Positions 62,327-64,000 of a DNA stretch of 64,000 bases are shown piece by piece. A model generated the notes under the pieces. It saw only the letters and a program-made list of their open reading frames with translations, was not told where the DNA came from and did no database searches. Source of the stretch: Thermus thermamylovorans (lineage in GTDB: Bacteria; Deinococcota; Deinococci; Deinococcales; Thermaceae). Both the position numbers and the translations under genes were made by a program. Each line of letters opens with the position of its first letter. Position 1 is the first letter of the stretch. Where the stretch lies: positions 62,001 to 126,000 of the forward strand of contig NZ_SIJL01000001.1 of NCBI RefSeq assembly GCF_004307015.1, read 5' to 3'.

Positions 62327-63506
62327 ACCCAGCTGCAGTTTTTGCGGCCTGCGCCCGCCGGAGGTGGGGCGGCTTCTGGAAAGCCCCGTTTCCGACGCCT
62401 TCATCTGCGAGGACTGCGTGGAGCGGGCTCAGGAGCTTCTGCGCCGAGGGAGGCCCGGGCCCAAGGGGCCAAGCCGCCTGCCCAAACCCCAGGAGATCAA
62501 GGCCCACCTGGACGGGTACGTGGTGGGGCAGGAGGCGGCCAAACGGGCCCTGAGCGTGGCCGTCTACAACCACTACAAGCGCCTCCTCCACCCCGAGGCG
62601 GAGATCGGCAAGGCCAACATCCTTCTCATCGGCCCCACGGGCACCGGCAAAACCCTCCTGGCGGAGACCCTGGCCCACTTCCTGGACGTGCCCTTCGCCA
62701 TCGCCGACGCCACCACCCTCACCGAGGCGGGGTACGTGGGGGAGGACGTGGAAAACGTCCTCCTGCGACTTCTCCAGAACGCCGACTTCGACGTGGAGCG
62801 GGCGGAGATGGGCATCGTCTACATCGACGAGATCGACAAGATTGCCCGCAAGTCGGAAAACCCCTCCCTCACCCGGGACGTCTCCGGGGAAGGCGTGCAG
62901 CAGGCCCTCCTCAAGATCATCGAGGGGACCGTTGCCAACGTGCCGCCCCAGGGTGGGCGGAAGCACCCCCACCAGGAGTTCATCCCCGTGAACACCAAGA
63001 ACATCCTTTTCATCCTGGGGGGGGCCTTTGAGGGCCTGGAAAACATCGTCAAGGCCCGCACGGAGCGCACGGCCATCGGCTTCACCCGCACCCGGGCCCA
63101 GGAGGAGCCCCTGGAGGTCATCCCCGAGGACCTGGTGAGGTTCGGGATGATCCCCGAGTTCGTGGGCCGGGCGCCCCTCATCGTCCAGCTCCACCCCCTA
63201 ACGGAGGAGGACCTGGTGCGCATCCTCACCGAGCCCAAGAACGCCCTGGTCAAGCAGTACCAGGAGCTTTTGCGCATGGAGGGGATCGAGCTCCGCTTCA
63301 CCCAGGCGGCCCTCAAGGAGATCGCCCGCCGGGCCCTCAGGCGGGGCACCGGGGCCCGGGGCCTTAGGGCCATCCTGGAGAAGGCCATGGTGGACCTGAT
63401 GTTCGAGGTCCCGGGGAGCGGGGTGAAGGAGCTGGTCGTCGACCTGCCCCATCTGGACCAGCCCCTCAGGGCCCTGGAGGAGGCCCGGCTGAGGCAGGCT
63501 TCGTAG
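62313..63506 (+). CDS. clpX: ATP-dependent Clp protease ATP-binding subunit ClpX
   Basis: A 397-residue AAA+ unfoldase. Its N-terminal zinc domain has CSFC and CEDC; then Walker [16 protein letters not shown], Walker [15 protein letters not shown], sensor 1 near [11 protein letters not shown], the arginine finger region [12 protein letters not shown], and sensor 2 [12 protein letters not shown]. The [20 protein letters not shown] entry is standard. GTG at 62313 keeps the first zinc cysteine close to the N-terminus, as in other ClpX proteins. Confidence 0.97.
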   Translation: MRRPRPSCSFCGLRPPEVGRLLESPVSDAFICEDCVERAQELLRRGRPGPKGPSRLPKPQEIKAHLDGYVVGQEAAKRALSVAVYNHYKRLLHPEAEIGKANILLIGPTGTGKTLLAETLAHFLDVPFAIADATTLTEAGYVGEDVENVLLRLLQNADFDVERAEMGIVYIDEIDKIARKSENPSLTRDVSGEGVQQALLKIIEGTVANVPPQGGRKHPHQEFIPVNTKNILFILGGAFEGLENIVKARTERTAIGFTRTRAQEEPLEVIPEDLVRFGMIPEFVGRAPLIVQLHPLTEEDLVRILTEPKNALVKQYQELLRMEGIELRFTQAALKEIARRALRRGTGARGLRAILEKAMVDLMFEVPGSGVKELVVDLPHLDQPLRALEEARLRQAS

Positions 63507-63533
63507 GCTTCCGGGCCAGCCCCCTCCGGAGCC
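63506..63533. terminator. Hairpin between convergent clpX and pncB
   Basis: GGCTTCCGG (63506-63514) pairs with CCGGAGCC (63526-63533), 8 bp with one bulged T. Lies between the two stops and could end transcripts in both directions, though neither side has a T run. Confidence 0.45.
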
Positions 63534-63544
63534 TCGAGGTCACC

Positions 63545-64000
63545 TCAGCCCCGCTCCATCCGCGCCGCCAGCTCCCCCTTGAGGGCAAAAAGCCTCTCCG
63601 TGAGGGAGACGTGGTAGAGGTGGGGGTTCACCAGGCGGCGCACCCCGGGGTCCAGGCGCTCCACGTCCCTCCGCCGTCTCTCCTGGAGCACCTCCAGCGG
63701 GAGGGGGGGGAAGAGGCGCCTTCCCCGGTAGACTTCCTCCAGGAGGGGTTCCAGGGTGAACTCCCCTGGGCGCAGGGTGCGGCGCTTGGCGGGGTCCGTG
63801 GGGTGGCGGAGGGTGAGGGCCTCGTCCTCCCGCACCGCCTCGTCGAAGGCGGCCAGGAGGTCGGCGGTGGCCAGGCCCCTTTTGTCGTACACCCGGTACG
63901 CCTTTTTGTGCCCGGGGTTCAGGACCTTCTCCAGGGAGTCCGAGATCTTCATGGCTGGGGCCCAGGCGCCATTTTCCCGTACGGCCACCAGCTTGTACAC
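63545..64000 (-). CDS. pncB: Nicotinate phosphoribosyltransferase, 3' part
   Basis: The last 151 residues of a nicotinate phosphoribosyltransferase of NAD salvage; the frame stays open at the window edge, so the 5' part lies beyond 64000. YKLVAVRENGAWAPAMKISD, LEKVLNPGHKKAYRVYDKRG and LLEEVYRGRRLFPPLP in pieces are typical of the C-terminal region of COG1488 enzymes. The GTG at the very edge is an internal valine codon, not a start. Confidence 0.85.
   Translation of the reverse strand: MYKLVAVRENGAWAPAMKISDSLEKVLNPGHKKAYRVYDKRGLATADLLAAFDEAVREDEALTLRHPTDPAKRRTLRPGEFTLEPLLEEVYRGRRLFPPLPLEVLQERRRRDVERLDPGVRRLVNPHLYHVSLTERLFALKGELAARMERG

Overview
The window is chromosomal DNA of a Thermus species. 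Coding density is very high, GC is very high (codon third positions are almost all G or C), GTG starts are frequent, and neighbouring genes often overlap by 4 to 40 bases. RecJ (666 aa, catalytic residues D82, D84, D136, H160, H161 and D221 in place), ValRS (862 aa), PrmA (254 aa) and RsmE (228 aa) fit the Thermus thermophilus proteins as I remember them. PrmA and RsmE look related but not identical to those proteins, so I do not name a species. I see no insertion sequence, phage gene, CRISPR array or rRNA operon.

Layout. 1-4.7 kb: 3' end of citramalate synthase, a Uma2-family protein, a divergent ABC-2 exporter and plsY. 4.7-8.6 kb: bacillithiol deacetylase bshB1, then argF, argC and argJ, with an arginine-rich leader frame running into argC. 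8.7-10.5 kb: envelope proteins and a DUF420 membrane protein. 10.5-16.4 kb: a seven-gene minus-strand operon deoC-PLD-maf-mreC-mreD-mrdA-minC for cell elongation. 16.4-25.6 kb: ychF, tRNA-Gln, a receiver-like protein overlapping a class A PBP, a TrmJ-like methyltransferase, a histidine kinase, the deglycation pair LMW-PTP/FN3K, a DUF4388 protein and a RodZ-like protein. 25.6-33.1 kb: psuG, rimO, trkA-trkH and an alpha-glucan phosphorylase. 33.1-38.5 kb: an amino-acid ABC importer whose ATPase is separated from its permease by a TAXI-TRAP transporter. 38.5-45.2 kb: patatin, an HTH/PIN toxin-antitoxin pair, trpC, hisA and recJ. 45.2-56.6 kb: valS, a deleted Uma2 pseudogene, mrp with a SufR-like regulator, an SDR enzyme, prmA-rsmE, an AEC transporter, an ornithine cyclodeaminase homologue, a quinone oxidoreductase and a lone protoglobin. 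56.6-64 kb: carB, a rhodanese, tRNA-His, tRNA-Leu, tig, clpP-clpX and the 3' end of pncB.

Themes. The arginine genes (argF, argC, argJ) and carB supply the same pathway from two separate loci. Envelope and cell-shape functions are prominent (mre operon, PBP1A-like and PBP2 proteins, RodZ-like protein, plsY). Many genes have a TANNNT -10 box only 5-9 bases upstream of the start codon, so their mRNAs are probably leaderless; tRNAs and binding-protein genes instead have two-box promoters. No large undescribed multigene system stands out. The best leads are the argC leader frame, hairpins between promoter and gene at ychF and rimO, the interleaved ABC/TRAP locus, a shortened CarB allosteric domain, a reduced trigger-factor PPIase domain and phased direct repeats ahead of the receiver-like gene.
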